The position numbers were made by a program, and so were the translations under genes. The notes beneath the pieces were generated by a model. The model was not told where the DNA came from, ran no database searches, and saw only the letters and a program-made list of their open reading frames with translations. This document shows, piece by piece, positions 28,083 through 37,332 of a stretch of DNA of 64,000 bases. Numbering within the stretch: the stretch's first letter is position 1; the number at the start of each line of letters is the position of its first letter. The stretch covers positions 372,001 through 436,000 of the forward strand of contig OW568878.1 in the NCBI GenBank assembly GCA_938743325.2, in the 5' to 3' direction. The DNA comes from Pycnococcus provasolii. Taxonomy: Eukaryota; Chlorophyta; Pseudoscourfieldiophyceae; Pseudoscourfieldiales; Pycnococcaceae.

Positions 28083-29900
28083 ATGTCAGCCGTGCTGCGC
28101 GCCGTGTACAGCTGCGTGTGCTGCCCGTGCGTCACCGTCGGCTGCGCGTCCCCCTACGACGAAGCCGTGCAGGAGGCGAACGAGCTCTACGAGGCCACCT
28201 CGACGGCTACAGCTAATGCCCTTAAGGACAACAGGACGGCTGCGCTCGCGGCCGGGGCGACGGCGGTGGCCGTGGCGGCCGTAGCGGCGCCCGTGGCGGT
28301 CATGGTCGCTGGTGGTTTGTTTGCCGCGGGTGCGGTAGCCACTGGAAACGTAGACAGGGTGATGCAGTTTCTCAACGTCAACCCACGCAACATTCCAGTC
28401 GAGAAGCCGGTCGAGAATGTCAAGGACGACTACGACTGGCGTGACGACCACAACGACGATCTGCCGGATCTGCCGCCACCGCCGCCGCCGTCGCCTCGTC
28501 CTCCTACGCCAAAGCCGCCGACTCCGAATGCTATTTTTGCCTACCCAGTTCGCTCAGACTCGCTCGAGGACGTGCCGCCGCAGGCAGGCTCGCTCGACAA
28601 CGGTGAGGACGATGAGGGCGAGTTTGACGACGACGAGTTCCCGGCGACACTCGCGTCGTTAGGCGATATCGTTGGCGACGATGCCAATCCTGAAGAGCAA
28701 AAGCGCCTCCTGAAGATGCTTAAGCATGTGAAGGATGGTTGGGCAAGGCCAAGGGACTTGTGGGGACCGTACAAGCGCGTCAAGAACGTCGCTGGTGTCG
28801 AAGACATGCCCGAAGACAGCCCACAGCTGTTTCACTGCACGAGTCCACTCGACGTGCATCAGGGTGGCCTTGGAGACTGCTGGCTTGTCAGCGCGATGGC
28901 GGCGCTCGCCGAGTACCCGTTCCTTGTGCGCAGGCTTTTCCGCCAGCAGCGTCTTTCGCGAAGCGGGCGGTACGACGTGCGCCTGTACGACGCTGGGGAA
29001 CGCAAGTGGATCGTCGTCACGGTCGACGATCGTCTCCCATTCGAAAAACGTCGAGGGTACTACGGAAACATCATGATGGCGAGCCCAACCAGCGACGGTG
29101 AAGTGTGGTCTTGCCTTCTCGAGAAGGCTTGCGCAAAAATGGTTGGCAGCTACGGGAATCTCGACGGCGGATTCGCGGGCGTTGCGCTCGAGATGCTGAC
29201 GGGGAAGCCAACTTTCACATTTGATCTCAGTGAGGACGGTGGCATGCACAAATGCCGTCGTTTATATTGCCAACCAGCGGACGAGAGCACGCCGCTGGTG
29301 ATTGCAACCGTTCCTGTCCGCCGTCAGGATTCCAAGGAGAATCCTCTCGAGTACTACGCGTGTGCAGACCCGATTGCAAAAAAACACGGCGTGGCTGTCG
29401 AGCAGACCGACGAAGAGTTGTGGAGCAACCTTCTCGCGTGGGACAGCGACGGCTGCATCATCGTATGCTCGAGTCGCAAGGATGATCAGGGTGTGATCTC
29501 AGGCCACGCCTACTCCATTTTGAGGGTAGAGGAGGTGGACGAGGAAGTGGATGTGGAAACGGGCGAGGTACTAAAACTTGTACGAATTCGCAATCCTCAC
29601 GGATGCAACGAGTACGAAGGTCGCTTCAGCGATAACGACGAAGCGTGGGCTGCTTATCCGCGTGCTGCGGAGATTTGTGGTATGTGCGACGCCGATCAGC
29701 ACAATACGGAAGACGGCGCATTTTGGATGTCATATGCCGCCTTCCTTAACCTCTTCCAGATGGTGAGCGTGAATTTGCAGACGTGCAAGGACACGAAGGG
29801 TCGTGTTCAGAAACGCTTTGATAAGCGCGGGACGACTCCTGACGACGTCGACGTTCTCAGCCTTGAGATGGAGGATCATAGGTGGGAGGAGTCATCATAG
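28083..29900 (+). CDS. Calpain-type cysteine protease with Cys-rich, hydrophobic N-terminus
   Basis: The product is 605 residues from ATG 28083; the frame extends upstream only to GTG. The protease core starts with LFHCTSPLDVHQGGLGDCWL, containing the oxyanion Gln and catalytic Cys266. His475 sits in SGHAYSILRV and Asn504 in IRNPHGCNEY, completing the calpain triad; GYYGNI and EVWSCLLEKACAKMVGSY are further core landmarks. The N-terminus is Cys-rich (YSCVCCPCVTVGC), followed by a 40-residue Ala/Val/Gly hydrophobic stretch (AAVAAPVAVMVAGGLFAAGA). S-acylation or membrane insertion is therefore plausible. A proline-rich and acidic linker precedes the core. No C2-like or penta-EF-hand domain follows, so this is a short, atypical calpain. 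The tail overlaps the end of the next gene by 44 bp. Confidence 0.9.
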   Translation: MSAVLRAVYSCVCCPCVTVGCASPYDEAVQEANELYEATSTATANALKDNRTAALAAGATAVAVAAVAAPVAVMVAGGLFAAGAVATGNVDRVMQFLNVNPRNIPVEKPVENVKDDYDWRDDHNDDLPDLPPPPPPSPRPPTPKPPTPNAIFAYPVRSDSLEDVPPQAGSLDNGEDDEGEFDDDEFPATLASLGDIVGDDANPEEQKRLLKMLKHVKDGWARPRDLWGPYKRVKNVAGVEDMPEDSPQLFHCTSPLDVHQGGLGDCWLVSAMAALAEYPFLVRRLFRQQRLSRSGRYDVRLYDAGERKWIVVTVDDRLPFEKRRGYYGNIMMASPTSDGEVWSCLLEKACAKMVGSYGNLDGGFAGVALEMLTGKPTFTFDLSEDGGMHKCRRLYCQPADESTPLVIATVPVRRQDSKENPLEYYACADPIAKKHGVAVEQTDEELWSNLLAWDSDGCIIVCSSRKDDQGVISGHAYSILRVEEVDEEVDVETGEVLKLVRIRNPHGCNEYEGRFSDNDEAWAAYPRAAEICGMCDADQHNTEDGAFWMSYAAFLNLFQMVSVNLQTCKDTKGRVQKRFDKRGTTPDDVDVLSLEMEDHRWEESS

Positions 29901-30419
29901 TAGACTTGTAAGTAAGGTGAATCAGTGTCATTCGCATGTACCGTTTCCACGTCGTTAAGTTCAAAGAGGTATTCTCAGCTGCGCCCCAATAGTCGACTCC
30001 GCGAACATCATGCTTTCCGTTGACATTGTCTCTGGCTCGGTATGATGCGATTGTGCCGTCCGCAGCGTATTTTTCCTTGTACGACCACTGCTGCCGGTGG
30101 ATTGTGTATCCCGGCGGGACGAGGCGTCGAGGCTGCGTGGGATGAGCTTGTATGTCTGCATGATGATGTTTCGCGATGCTTCGACAGGACGCCGCACGAC
30201 ACCACTGGTCCAAACGTCGTCTGGGAGCGTGAACTCGGTAAGCGGAAAACGAGCGGCCCTTTCTTCTGTCAGGTTCAACAATGGAGAGTTTGGGTTTTGT
30301 GGCAGTAACGGGCCACAGGCAATGTTCTCTCCAAGGACTACCAACCTTAAGAGGAGCGTCAGGAGATACGGAGAATGGTATGAGTTACAGGGAAGAAGAT
30401 AGGAATGAGCTTGTCCCAT
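29857..30419 (-). CDS. Small secreted-type protein, probably two exons
   Basis: Proposed exons are 30216-30419 and 29857-30132. The intron of 83 nt (donor GTTTGG, weak; acceptor CACGCAG) is phase 0, giving 159 residues. A 47-nt alternative (30146-30192, donor GTGTCG) also restores the frame, so the join is uncertain. ATG 30419 gives a hydrophobic N-terminus (SPYLLTLLLRLVVLGENIA), a likely signal peptide. The second exon reads PRRLVPPGYTIHRQQWSYKE and ASYRARDNVNGKHDVRGVDY, which is clearly protein-like. No family is recognised. The last 14 codons overlap the calpain coding end on the opposite strand. Confidence 0.45.
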
Positions 30420-31081
30420 TTCAGTTCGCAGACGGCTCGTGAACCAACTGCCTTTCGTCCACGTGGTAAATAGGCAAGCCTGCAGCACGTGAATCCATGA
30501 CGTCACTTCGTCGGCGAGGTTGTGGCAACAAGCAGCAATAGCGTTACGAACAACTCATCGAGGTGCCAAGGAACAATACCAACCTGAATGCGCATCCGAA
30601 GAGCGCACTGTTCTGTATTCACATTGCATGCGACGACTTTCGGATGGATGAAAGGAAAGGTGATTGGTGAAGGACGTTTCTCGGATGGTTGGGAAGTTCA
30701 ACCGTGCGACATAGGCTTTTAACTGCACACCTTCTTTCAAGCGCGGCGCGCCACTGTGTGGCAGGGCCAAGCGCGTCGAGCCGTCGACCCTGCCACGAAA
30801 CACGGACGCGAATCCGTGTCTCGCAGCAGGGCCTCCGCAAGCGCCAACGCCTCTCCCTCCGCGCCGAACGTCCCTGTGGTCATGCACGTCTTCTTCGACC
30901 TCGACCGGTGTTGTTGTCCGACCGGTGTCCCGAGGGGGCAATTGTGGGCAAAGCAGTCCCACGACGGACCCCCTGTGCACTCCCCTGCCCCACCCAGCAC
31001 CAGTCCCACACCTCCAGGTAGACCCTCCAGGTTCTTTTTTTCTTTTTTGCCACCTCATCTTGACCTCATCTGAATCTCGAA
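30420..31081. other. Divergent intergenic region without a supported gene
   Basis: This 662 bp lies between divergent starts. Open frames on both strands here are Arg/Pro/Gly-rich shadows with no homology-like pattern. A TTTTCTTTTTT tract at about 31033 lies 50 bp before the LanC-like ATG. Confidence 0.55.
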
Positions 31082-32707
31082 ATGCCGCGAGCGTACGCTG
31101 CAGGCTCCGCCTCACCGGGAGGAGGTGCTGGCAAGCCAACGCCAGCTCACAGCACGCCGTCGTCAGCACCATCACCACACCAACCGCGCCACTTCGTTCA
31201 CGCCCTCCCCGACTACCGCGGCGCGGACGTCGACCTCCTCTCCTCATCACTGGCGCAACTCGGCGCGTTAAGGCGATCAGGAGGTGCTTCTCTTGCGCGC
31301 GTCTCGTACGACCTTTGCGTAACGTCGTTCAGCAGAGCGGCGACGCCTGTATCGCCGTACAGAAGCGACAGTGGTGTGCCACTGTCATCGCCGGCACCTG
31401 AAAGTCCTGGTGATGCACCGTCGCGCGTCTCCTTCGCGCTCGGAGAAGAGCAAAGGCAAACCAAAAAGCCGTGCAAAGGCCCGTCGGTGTACGTCGGAAA
31501 GGCTGGCGTGGCGTGGTCACTTGCTAAGTCGGCGGGGGCCGTGCCTGGTGACGACACCGCGCAGGAGACGCTCAAGGAAGCGATGGACTTGGCCACCGAG
31601 GCACTTGAGGAGGCGACGGAACTTTGGGCGGACGACGCGCGCAGCTACGCACTTCTCGACGGACTCGCGGGCGCCGCAGTTGCGAGAGCAGCCATTGCCT
31701 TTAGGGCTGGAGACACGGAGGCTGCTACCGAAAGCCTTGAAGTCTTCTCCGAATGCCAGCCTCCGGCATTCAGCGCAGGCACCAGCTCGGTCATGGCCAT
31801 GTCTCCAGTGGCTTACCACGCGCAGCCAACCGTCGCAGACGAGATCCTATACGGACGTGCAGGTTACCTGCTCGCATGTTGTGCCCTGTGCCACATGGTG
31901 CCGGCGCACGATGACAAGGAATTTTTCAAAAAGACCGTAGGCAACGTCGCGAGAGATCTTATGCGAAGCGGTCGGCTGCACGCGGAGAAGGTGGGCATCG
32001 CGCATCGGTGCCCTCTGTACTACGACTGGCACAACGTGCCGTACCTCGGGTTCGCGCACGGGCTGATGGGAATCCTGTTCAGCCTGATGACCGCACTCCC
32101 TCTACTCGCGGTCGAAGATGCGACGCGTGTTCGCAACGAGATTCACACCTGCTTGACATTCGTGCTCACCCACGAGCGCGATGAGGGGAAGTATCCGACA
32201 CGCTGCATCGAGTCATTCGGCACGCCAACGGCACAGGCGAAGGCGGAATCGGCGTCAGAAGGCTTGCCGAAGATGCTGTGCCACTGGTGCCACGGATCCA
32301 CCGGTGCGGCGATGCTGTTTGCCAAGGCTGCCCACACGTTCACTGACGACAGCGAAAAGCGCAATAGATACGCATCGGCAGCACTTCGTGCCGGCGACGT
32401 CGTGTGGCGCGAAGGGCTTCTGAAAAAGGGCGTAGGCCTTTGCCACGGCGTCGCCGGCAACGGCTACGCGCTGCTTGCATGCTCTCGCCTCCCTTCAGTC
32501 GAGGATGAGATTCTCGCGCGCTATGCGCATCGCGCCCGCATGTTCGCGGACTGGATCGTCAGCGACGAAGGTCAGAGCACGTACGGCGTGCCTGACCACG
32601 CCGCTAGTTTGTTTGAGGGTCTCGCTGGCGCCTCGTGCTTCGTGATGGACGTCGACGACAGGGGAGGGGCTGGCCTGCCATTCGTTGAGACGTTCAGCTT
32701 TTTGTAA
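31082..32707 (+). CDS. LanC-like protein (LANCL / GCR2-like)
   Basis: The product is 541 residues from ATG 31082. The first 55 residues are Pro/Ser-rich. The remainder fits the LanC alpha/alpha barrel: successive helix pairs with G-x-A-G and H-G motifs (SLLDGLAGAAVA-like YALLDGLAGA, YLGFAHGLMGILF), and the zinc site formed by Cys400/Cys403 (LCHWCHGSTG) and Cys454-His455-Gly456 (GLCHGVAGNGYAL). A GLAG near the end (LFEGLAGASCFVMD) completes the barrel. All zinc ligands are present. Eukaryotic LANCL proteins add glutathione to dehydroamino acids in damaged proteins; bacterial LanC makes lanthionine rings. No peptide substrate gene lies nearby, so the LANCL-type role is more likely. Confidence 0.9.
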   Translation: MPRAYAAGSASPGGGAGKPTPAHSTPSSAPSPHQPRHFVHALPDYRGADVDLLSSSLAQLGALRRSGGASLARVSYDLCVTSFSRAATPVSPYRSDSGVPLSSPAPESPGDAPSRVSFALGEEQRQTKKPCKGPSVYVGKAGVAWSLAKSAGAVPGDDTAQETLKEAMDLATEALEEATELWADDARSYALLDGLAGAAVARAAIAFRAGDTEAATESLEVFSECQPPAFSAGTSSVMAMSPVAYHAQPTVADEILYGRAGYLLACCALCHMVPAHDDKEFFKKTVGNVARDLMRSGRLHAEKVGIAHRCPLYYDWHNVPYLGFAHGLMGILFSLMTALPLLAVEDATRVRNEIHTCLTFVLTHERDEGKYPTRCIESFGTPTAQAKAESASEGLPKMLCHWCHGSTGAAMLFAKAAHTFTDDSEKRNRYASAALRAGDVVWREGLLKKGVGLCHGVAGNGYALLACSRLPSVEDEILARYAHRARMFADWIVSDEGQSTYGVPDHAASLFEGLAGASCFVMDVDDRGGAGLPFVETFSFL

Positions 32708-33341
32708 CCAAACTTGTTTCGTTCGTTCGTGAACGTCACACACGCACACACACCCAGTTACAAATCGTCAGTCTAAGTTACAGTAGTTTCGGGGATAGTG
32801 GTATGCGTTCACGGCGCCTGAGCCAGGCGTTGATGGGTGGTAGACAAAGAAGGACCGAACCAACTACCTAGTCTATGGTACGACGAGCTCACCTTCGTTG
32901 GTAACTCGTGACTTCCCCTCTGGGATCGTTCGATGCATCGACACAGGTGATGCGATGACCTGATGCGATGCGATGGCGATAAGTACCAATAACTAATAAG
33001 TTTCGTGCCTACCAAGGCGATACGCGAGCTTAGTCTATTAGCCTAGGAAGTACCACCACCCACAGTGGTTGTGCTCTACATACAATACAACTGTACTTAC
33101 ATAGTTAGGATGGTATGTACGGATGAGAAAGAACCACGAAGGCACGACCAAAACGTCTGGGTGGGATCCATCCCGCATGAAGCAGGAAGGGGAAGGGGAA
33201 GGGGAAGTTTAAGGGGAACTTGAAAGTTGAAGTTGTGGTCCCCCCCCCCCCTGGTGGAGGTCCCCAAGTTGTGGCGGCCATCCCTTCCCATCAATCACTT
33301 CGGGACCAATCACTTCAGTTGCATCGCAGATCGCTCCAGCC
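32708..33341. other. Intergenic region without a supported gene
   Basis: It holds a (CA)n run near 32740, GTTACAGTAG (about 32777), two TAGTCTAT motifs (32869, 33031), GCGATGCGAT repeats near 32960, GGATCC (33164) and an AAGGGG repeat (33187-33207) followed by a run of ten C. Confidence 0.6.
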
Positions 33342-34191
33342 ATGCCGCTCTCCCCTTCGTCCACAGGTAATAAGGTGCCTTGCTCGAAGTGTCCTTGTGC
33401 AGCGAAAGGTGGTTCCTCATCGGGAGCTTCCTGTGGTGCTGGCAAAGGGCTGGCTGGGGGTGCTGGCTCTAAGGGAAATAAAGGTGTCTCGCCTGCGTCG
33501 GCGTTACTGATAGCGGCCGCTGCGGCATACACCGGGTTCGCGTACGGCAAGAATCTTTACAGTAATAAAACTTCAGCGGGTGGCTCTGGTTCGAGAACGG
33601 CGGGTTCGAAACCTAAGGCGGCGGCGGCGGCGGCGAACGGCAAGGCGCCTGCAGCAAAGCCGGCGCCGTTGCCGCCTGTGACGGACTTCGAGAAAAGTCT
33701 TATGCCCTGGACGCAGCTAGCGACCGCGACAGGTGGGGCAGGAGGCGTGTGCGCACGCAGGGCGGAAATCACAAACAAGGTACGAAAACATACGTCAAAC
33801 ACGAGAAAATCACGGACGAGCCACAACGACTCACAAATCCAACACAACAACGTGATAACTAATAAAACAGCTCATGACTGAAGACGGCTGTGCGTTCGTC
33901 GCGAACTTGCCTGCTTCCTTGACGAAGGCGTGCGGAGGACAGTCTACCGAAGAGTGGCGTGGCGAGGTGATGCGCGCCGTCGGGTTCGCTCTGCGAGCTG
34001 TGGCGTCCGTGCTTGCTGGCGAGGACGTGCGCAAGGTGGCTGCCGCGTGGCGAAAGGCGGAAAGCGAAGAGCTGCACGCGGCTGCCGCAGGCGCAGGCGC
34101 CGCCGCGCTACGCGGATGGCGCAACTGGGTGGACACCGACACCGTTGCCGTCAAGGGTGCCATCGAGAAGCTGCTCCTGGCGAAACCTTAG
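33342..34191 (+). CDS. Single-pass Ala/Gly-rich protein of unknown function, two exons
   Basis: The exons are 33342-33779 and 33871-34191. The 91-nt intron has donor GTACGA and acceptor TAAAACAG, phase 0, giving 252 residues. The start ATG has a good context (agccATGCC). The N-terminus has closely spaced cysteines (CSKCPCAAKGG). A hydrophobic helix (about 48-66, SALLIAAAAAYTGFAYG) can span a membrane. A Lys/Ala/Pro linker follows, and the second exon is helical with conserved-looking Trp positions (EVMRAVGFALRAVASVLAGE, WRKAES, GWRNWVD). No family is recognised. Confidence 0.68.
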
Positions 34192-34302
34192 GTGCGGCGG
34201 CGAGCGATGGCGCGTGTGAACATCGCGCAATATATAGGAAATAGGATCGGCGTCGTAACACAGTACCCTACTAGTCGATTAACCCAACGATAATGTTTTA
34301 CC

Positions 34303-37300
34303 TCAAACAACGCTGAAGATCTCGCGCATCTGACGCGCAGTCGTCTCATGGTACGAAGTCTCCACGTCTGTGCGCGACGATGATGATGCCGACGGACGCG
34401 CACTTACATTGACAGCGGGCGGCATGCTCGAAGGTTCTGGCGGAGCGACAGCGCGTACGTGAAGCGTGTGAACGATCGGCTGCTGGAAAGTAGGCTGGGA
34501 GACCGTCGGTGGAGCACCCCCCACGAGCGGCGGGTGCGAGACGAAAGCCTGCCATAGAGGTGATGTCTGCGATGCCATCGGGTACACCACCGGTTGCGCT
34601 GGCGCTGCAGCATACTGCGGCGGCGGCGGTGGAGGTCCAGACATCGGATGATGCATTTGCATCGGCATCGGCGGCATCAGCATCGGCGGCGGCGGCGGTG
34701 CATGCATCGGCGGAGGCATCGGATGATGCATTTGCAGCGGTGGTTGCGGCGGTGGTGGCGGCGGGAAAAGGTGAGGTACAGTCACAGCAGAATGCACGTG
34801 TGCCAGCGGCGGCGGGGGCGGAGGTGGGTAAGTTAACGCAGACATAGAATGATGCACATGCGGCGGTGGCAGCGGCGGCGGCGGCGTAGCCATAGCATGG
34901 TGCACATGCGGTGGCACTGCAGCCACCATGACAGGATCAGCTGCTAATGACATCGCCGGCGGCTGCTGTAGTTGTGTAGGTGGTGGTCCTGCGTGCGGTT
35001 GTCCCTGAATCCACGCTGATGGCGGCGGAGGTGGCGGCGGCATCACGAAGGCTTGCCGCTGAGATGGTGGCAAATGCATCGTCTCCGGAGGCGGAATATA
35101 CGGCATGCTCGCGATAATTGGTGCAGCTGCTATCGGAGAAGTGGTGGATCCAGCAGGCTCTACCGAGGGCGCGGGCGCAGGTGGAGGTACAGGTGCAGGC
35201 TCCGCCGAGGGCTCGGGCGCAGATGGAGGTGCGGACGCAGTTTCACCCGCGTCCTGAGCAGGTGCAGGTGCGACGACATCAGCATCGGGCGCATCAGTAC
35301 TGGCAGAGCTTGTCGAGACCTGTGGATTCGACGTCGGTGCGGACGCGCGCATTGGCCTTGCACGCGCGAAAGCCGTTGCCTCAGCTTCGAGAGTCGCCGC
35401 AAAGGTAGCCTTATTCAGCTCCTCAAGCTGGTCGCCCATCGCAGTGAGATCTGCCACCTGCGCAGCATACGTCTTATTCTTTGCCGCAAGCGTGTCTGCA
35501 ACCTTCTTTTGTAACGCCTCGACAATCTCGGTGATACCTGAAGCAACATCCGGCGCATTGGGAGGAAATACCTTCTTCACCGGGTCCGGATCCACGGGTC
35601 GCAGAAACTTGATCTTGCGCAGCGCGTTGTTCACCTCCTTGCGACAAGTTTCAAGACTCTCCTTAGTATTGCTCAGCTCTGCTTCCTTCTTCTTGAGCAT
35701 CGCCGCTGCCAGCTCCTTTTTCTTCGATTTCACCTTATCGACAAGCCTGTCAAGTCGATTCGAGTACGATTTGCCACTTCCATCCGCTTGCTCCTGCTCT
35801 AGACGCGCGCGTGCAGCTTCCTCCGCATGCGCGAGTTCGGCGGGAGTAAACTCGCCGAGTGAGTCGTAAAGCATGGTCGGCACAGCCAATGCTGCCGCAT
35901 CGTCCTGTGTCACATCCGGTTCAGTTGCGGGCGCTGGGGCCTCAGCTACCGGTGTGGCTGCAGAAGTCGATGCCGCGGCTGCAGCCTCCGGTACTGCAGC
36001 CGGCTTGGCCTCCGCAGCTGGCTTCTCAGCAGGTGCGGCTAAAGCCTCTGGTGCTGCAGCCGGCTTGGGCTCCGGCGGCGCCGGTTCCGTCTTGGACGTC
36101 GACGCCGCGGCTGCAGGCTCTGGTGCTGCCGCTGGCTTCTTCTCCGCAGGCGCGGCTTCGGCCTCCGTCAGCTTCTTCTCCGCAGGCGCGGCTGCAGGCT
36201 CTGGTGCTGCAGCCGGCTTTGCCTCCGCAGCTGGCTTCTCAGCAGGCGCGGCTGCAGCCTCCGGTGCTGCTGCAGGCTTGGCCTCTGCAGCTGGCTTCTC
36301 AGCAGGCGCGGCTGCAGCCTCCGGTGCTGCTGCAGGCTTTGCCTCCGCAGCTGGCTTCTCAGCAGGTGCGGCTGCAGCCTCCGGTGCTGCTGCAGGCTTG
36401 ACCTCCGGCGCCGGTTCCGTCTTGGACGTCGACGCCGCGGCTGCAGGCTCTGGTGCTGCCGCTGGCTTGGCCTCCGCAGGCGCGGCTTCGGCCTCCGCAG
36501 CTGGCTTCTCAGCAGGCGCGGCTGAAGCCTCTGGTGCTGCTGCAGGCTTGGCCTCCGGCGCCGGTACCGTATTGGACGTCGACGCCGCGGCTGCAGGCTC
36601 TGGTGCCGCCGCTGGCTTCTTCTCCGCAGGCGCGGCTTCGGCCTCCGCAGCTGGCTTCTCCGCAGGCGCGGCTGCAGCCTCCGGTGCTGCTGCCGGCTTT
36701 GCCTCCGCAGCTGGCTTCTCAGCAGGCGCGGCTGAAGCCTCCGGTGCTGCTGCAGGCTTGGCCTCCGGCGCCGGTTCCGTCTTGGACGTCGACGCCGCGG
36801 CTGCAGGCTCTGGTGCCGCCGCTGGCTTGGCCTCCGCAGCTGGCTTCTCAGCAGGCGCGGCTTCGGCCTCTGTCGGCTTCTTCTCCGCCTCTGGCTTCTC
36901 CGCAGGCGCGGCTGCGTCCTGACTTGTCACTTCTGGCGTCTTCTCTGGCGCAGGCTTTTCTGTTGGCGCGGATCCTTCCCACTTTTCGTCAGGTGGTCGC
37001 TCTGTCTTTTCTGTCGCCGCCGCCAAAGTTTCAGTCATTTCCTCCGTCACAACATGCTTATCTTTTGGTGTATCTTCGCCATCAAGTTTGGAAGTCGACA
37101 CAGAAGGTTCTCCCGAAGCCGACGAAGCCGAAGCCGAAGCCGAAGTCGAAGTCGTCCACCACAGCGGAGGTTGACTTTCCCCACTTGATTCCCCACTGAA
37201 ACGAGCTCGCAACTCAGGTGGTTGCGGAGGTGCGTTTCGAAACCGACGTATGCGCGCGGCGATCGCACCTGAGGTACCTGAGGAGGAGGCCGAGGCCGCG

Positions 37301-37332
37301 GCCGGTGGTACGTCACCACGTTCGTCGGCCAT
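34303..37332 (-). CDS. Ala/Pro/Glu/Lys repeat protein with coiled coil and poly-Pro tail
   Basis: The product is 1009 residues from ATG 37332 (MADERGDV); further frame upstream lacks ATG. Residues about 144-444 are built from a roughly 20-residue repeat (AEKPAAEAKPAAAPEAAAAP and variants, some inserting AASTSKTEPAPE). A charged coiled-coil region follows at about 500-640 (KVKSKKKELAAAMLKKKEAE). The last third is a string of poly-Pro blocks separated by Met/His-rich spacers (PPPPPPPSAW, MHHPMPPPMHAPPPPP). The poly-Pro tail resembles a formin FH1 or VASP profilin-binding region, but there is no FH2 or EVH domain. A cytoskeletal scaffold is a guess. The antisense strand is also open for 349 codons across the repeats, a by-product of biased codons. 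Confidence 0.75.
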   Translation of the reverse strand: MADERGDVPPAAASASSSGTSGAIAARIRRFRNAPPQPPELRARFSGESSGESQPPLWWTTSTSASASASSASGEPSVSTSKLDGEDTPKDKHVVTEEMTETLAAATEKTERPPDEKWEGSAPTEKPAPEKTPEVTSQDAAAPAEKPEAEKKPTEAEAAPAEKPAAEAKPAAAPEPAAAASTSKTEPAPEAKPAAAPEASAAPAEKPAAEAKPAAAPEAAAAPAEKPAAEAEAAPAEKKPAAAPEPAAAASTSNTVPAPEAKPAAAPEASAAPAEKPAAEAEAAPAEAKPAAAPEPAAAASTSKTEPAPEVKPAAAPEAAAAPAEKPAAEAKPAAAPEAAAAPAEKPAAEAKPAAAPEAAAAPAEKPAAEAKPAAAPEPAAAPAEKKLTEAEAAPAEKKPAAAPEPAAAASTSKTEPAPPEPKPAAAPEALAAPAEKPAAEAKPAAVPEAAAAASTSAATPVAEAPAPATEPDVTQDDAAALAVPTMLYDSLGEFTPAELAHAEEAARARLEQEQADGSGKSYSNRLDRLVDKVKSKKKELAAAMLKKKEAELSNTKESLETCRKEVNNALRKIKFLRPVDPDPVKKVFPPNAPDVASGITEIVEALQKKVADTLAAKNKTYAAQVADLTAMGDQLEELNKATFAATLEAEATAFARARPMRASAPTSNPQVSTSSASTDAPDADVVAPAPAQDAGETASAPPSAPEPSAEPAPVPPPAPAPSVEPAGSTTSPIAAAPIIASMPYIPPPETMHLPPSQRQAFVMPPPPPPPSAWIQGQPHAGPPPTQLQQPPAMSLAADPVMVAAVPPHVHHAMATPPPPLPPPHVHHSMSALTYPPPPPPPLAHVHSAVTVPHLFPPPPPPQPPLQMHHPMPPPMHAPPPPPMLMPPMPMQMHHPMSGPPPPPPQYAAAPAQPVVYPMASQTSPLWQAFVSHPPLVGGAPPTVSQPTFQQPIVHTLHVRAVAPPEPSSMPPAVNVSARPSASSSSRTDVETSYHETTARQMREIFSVV
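36000..36900. repeat. Degenerate ~60-bp repeat array inside a coding region
   Basis: About 15 copies of a GC-rich 60-bp unit encode AEKPAAEAKPAAAPEA-type repeats. Several copies differ by only one or two bases, which suggests recent unequal exchange. Array limits are approximate. Confidence 0.85.

Noticed and set aside
30555-31250. 231-codon minus-strand frame
   Set aside because: It is low-complexity Arg/Gly-rich, overlaps the LanC-like start and has no family-like pattern.
35873-36922. 349-codon open frame antisense to the Ala/Pro repeat gene
   Set aside because: It mirrors the 60-bp repeat array; its Ala/Gly/Ser-only composition follows from the sense-strand codons.
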